Shown here: positions 56,594 through 57,071 of the stretch, piece after piece
How the letters are laid out: the number at the start of each line of letters is the position of its first letter
How positions within the stretch are numbered: position 1 is the first letter of the stretch
Origin: Brevundimonas sp.
Lineage (GTDB): Bacteria > Pseudomonadota > Alphaproteobacteria > Caulobacterales > Caulobacteraceae
Reading direction: 5' to 3'
Assembly (NCBI GenBank): GCA_004296955.1
Contig: SCVB01000075.1
Span: 1 to 57,071, forward strand
Length of the DNA stretch: 57,071 nucleotides
Program-made: the position numbers and the translations under genes
The notes under the pieces: model-generated
What the model was told of the DNA's origin: nothing
The model's database searches: none
The model's input: only the letters and a program-made list of their open reading frames with translations

Positions 56594-56619
56594 GGCGGGG
56601 GTTGGGCTAAACCCCCGCC
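56594..56619 (+). terminator. Hairpin between the lipoprotein gene and eno
   Basis: GGCGGGGGTT and AACCCCCGCC form a 10-bp perfect stem around GGGCTA. No T-run follows and the eno ATG is 25 bp away, so it may shape the eno leader in place of ending transcription. Confidence 0.4.
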
Positions 56620-56629
56620 CACTCCCTGA

Positions 56630-57071
<442 letters not shown>

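Overview
The window is high-GC alphaproteobacterial chromosome, most likely from the Caulobacterales and closest in feel to Brevundimonas. The evidence is a PopA-like REC-REC-degenerate GGDEF protein (25749-27062), the dusB-ntrY-ntrX-dat-hfq-hflX order, an IspD-IspF fusion, and frequent ATGA or TGATG start/stop overlaps. No rRNA, tRNA, CRISPR array, transposase or integrase was recognised.

Region 1 (1-13422) is core metabolism: a secreted M13 peptidase (partial), purN and purM separated by a secreted M28 peptidase, rnd, an HD hydrolase, a cyclophilin, rlmE, a DUF2061 membrane protein, and a guaB-MAPEG-rsmB-like-MTA/SAH nucleosidase-guaA series whose last members overlap.

Region 2 (13408-24347) looks like an unlabelled genomic island. 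The 3' end of guaA (codons for IEWE and the stop) is echoed about 11 kb downstream at 24335-24350, immediately before the next ordinary gene. This is the layout left by integration at guaA. Inside are a two-gene pyridoxamine-oxidase-fold/GAF unit and a cluster of exported proteins. The cluster holds two large zinc-dependent phospholipase C-like proteins, both predicted to begin with Trp after signal-peptide cleavage, a stand-alone copy of their C-terminal domain, a four-cysteine exported protein, a DUF3617 protein, a small exported protein and a DUF805 membrane protein. This cluster is the best candidate for an undescribed system.

Region 3 (24360-40369) returns to chromosomal genes: an ArsR-type regulator with an SRPBCC protein, popA, a YihY/BrkB membrane protein, cinA-tusA, a membrane protein fused to a spermidine-synthase-like domain, ispDF, a second MAPEG protein, then dusB-ntrY-ntrX-dat, hfq and hflX. 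ntrB and ntrC, which usually lie between dusB and ntrY, are absent, and NtrX lacks the GAFTGA loop.

Region 4 (40466-43843) is a signalling block: an HWE-type histidine kinase, a winged-helix protein, a receiver with Ala at the phospho-acceptor position, and a protein resembling a degenerate GGDEF-EAL pair.

Region 5 (43887-57071) holds mazG with an MFS transporter, a D-Ala-D-Ala carboxypeptidase-like protein with a small HExxH protein, wrbA-ygiD, doxX with a 23-bp palindrome in its promoter region, an acyl-CoA/acyl-ACP synthetase, lipA with a RatA/Coq10-type gene, an FAD oxidoreductase with two GNAT acetyltransferases, a second four-cysteine exported protein, rpmF, a lipoprotein and the start of eno.
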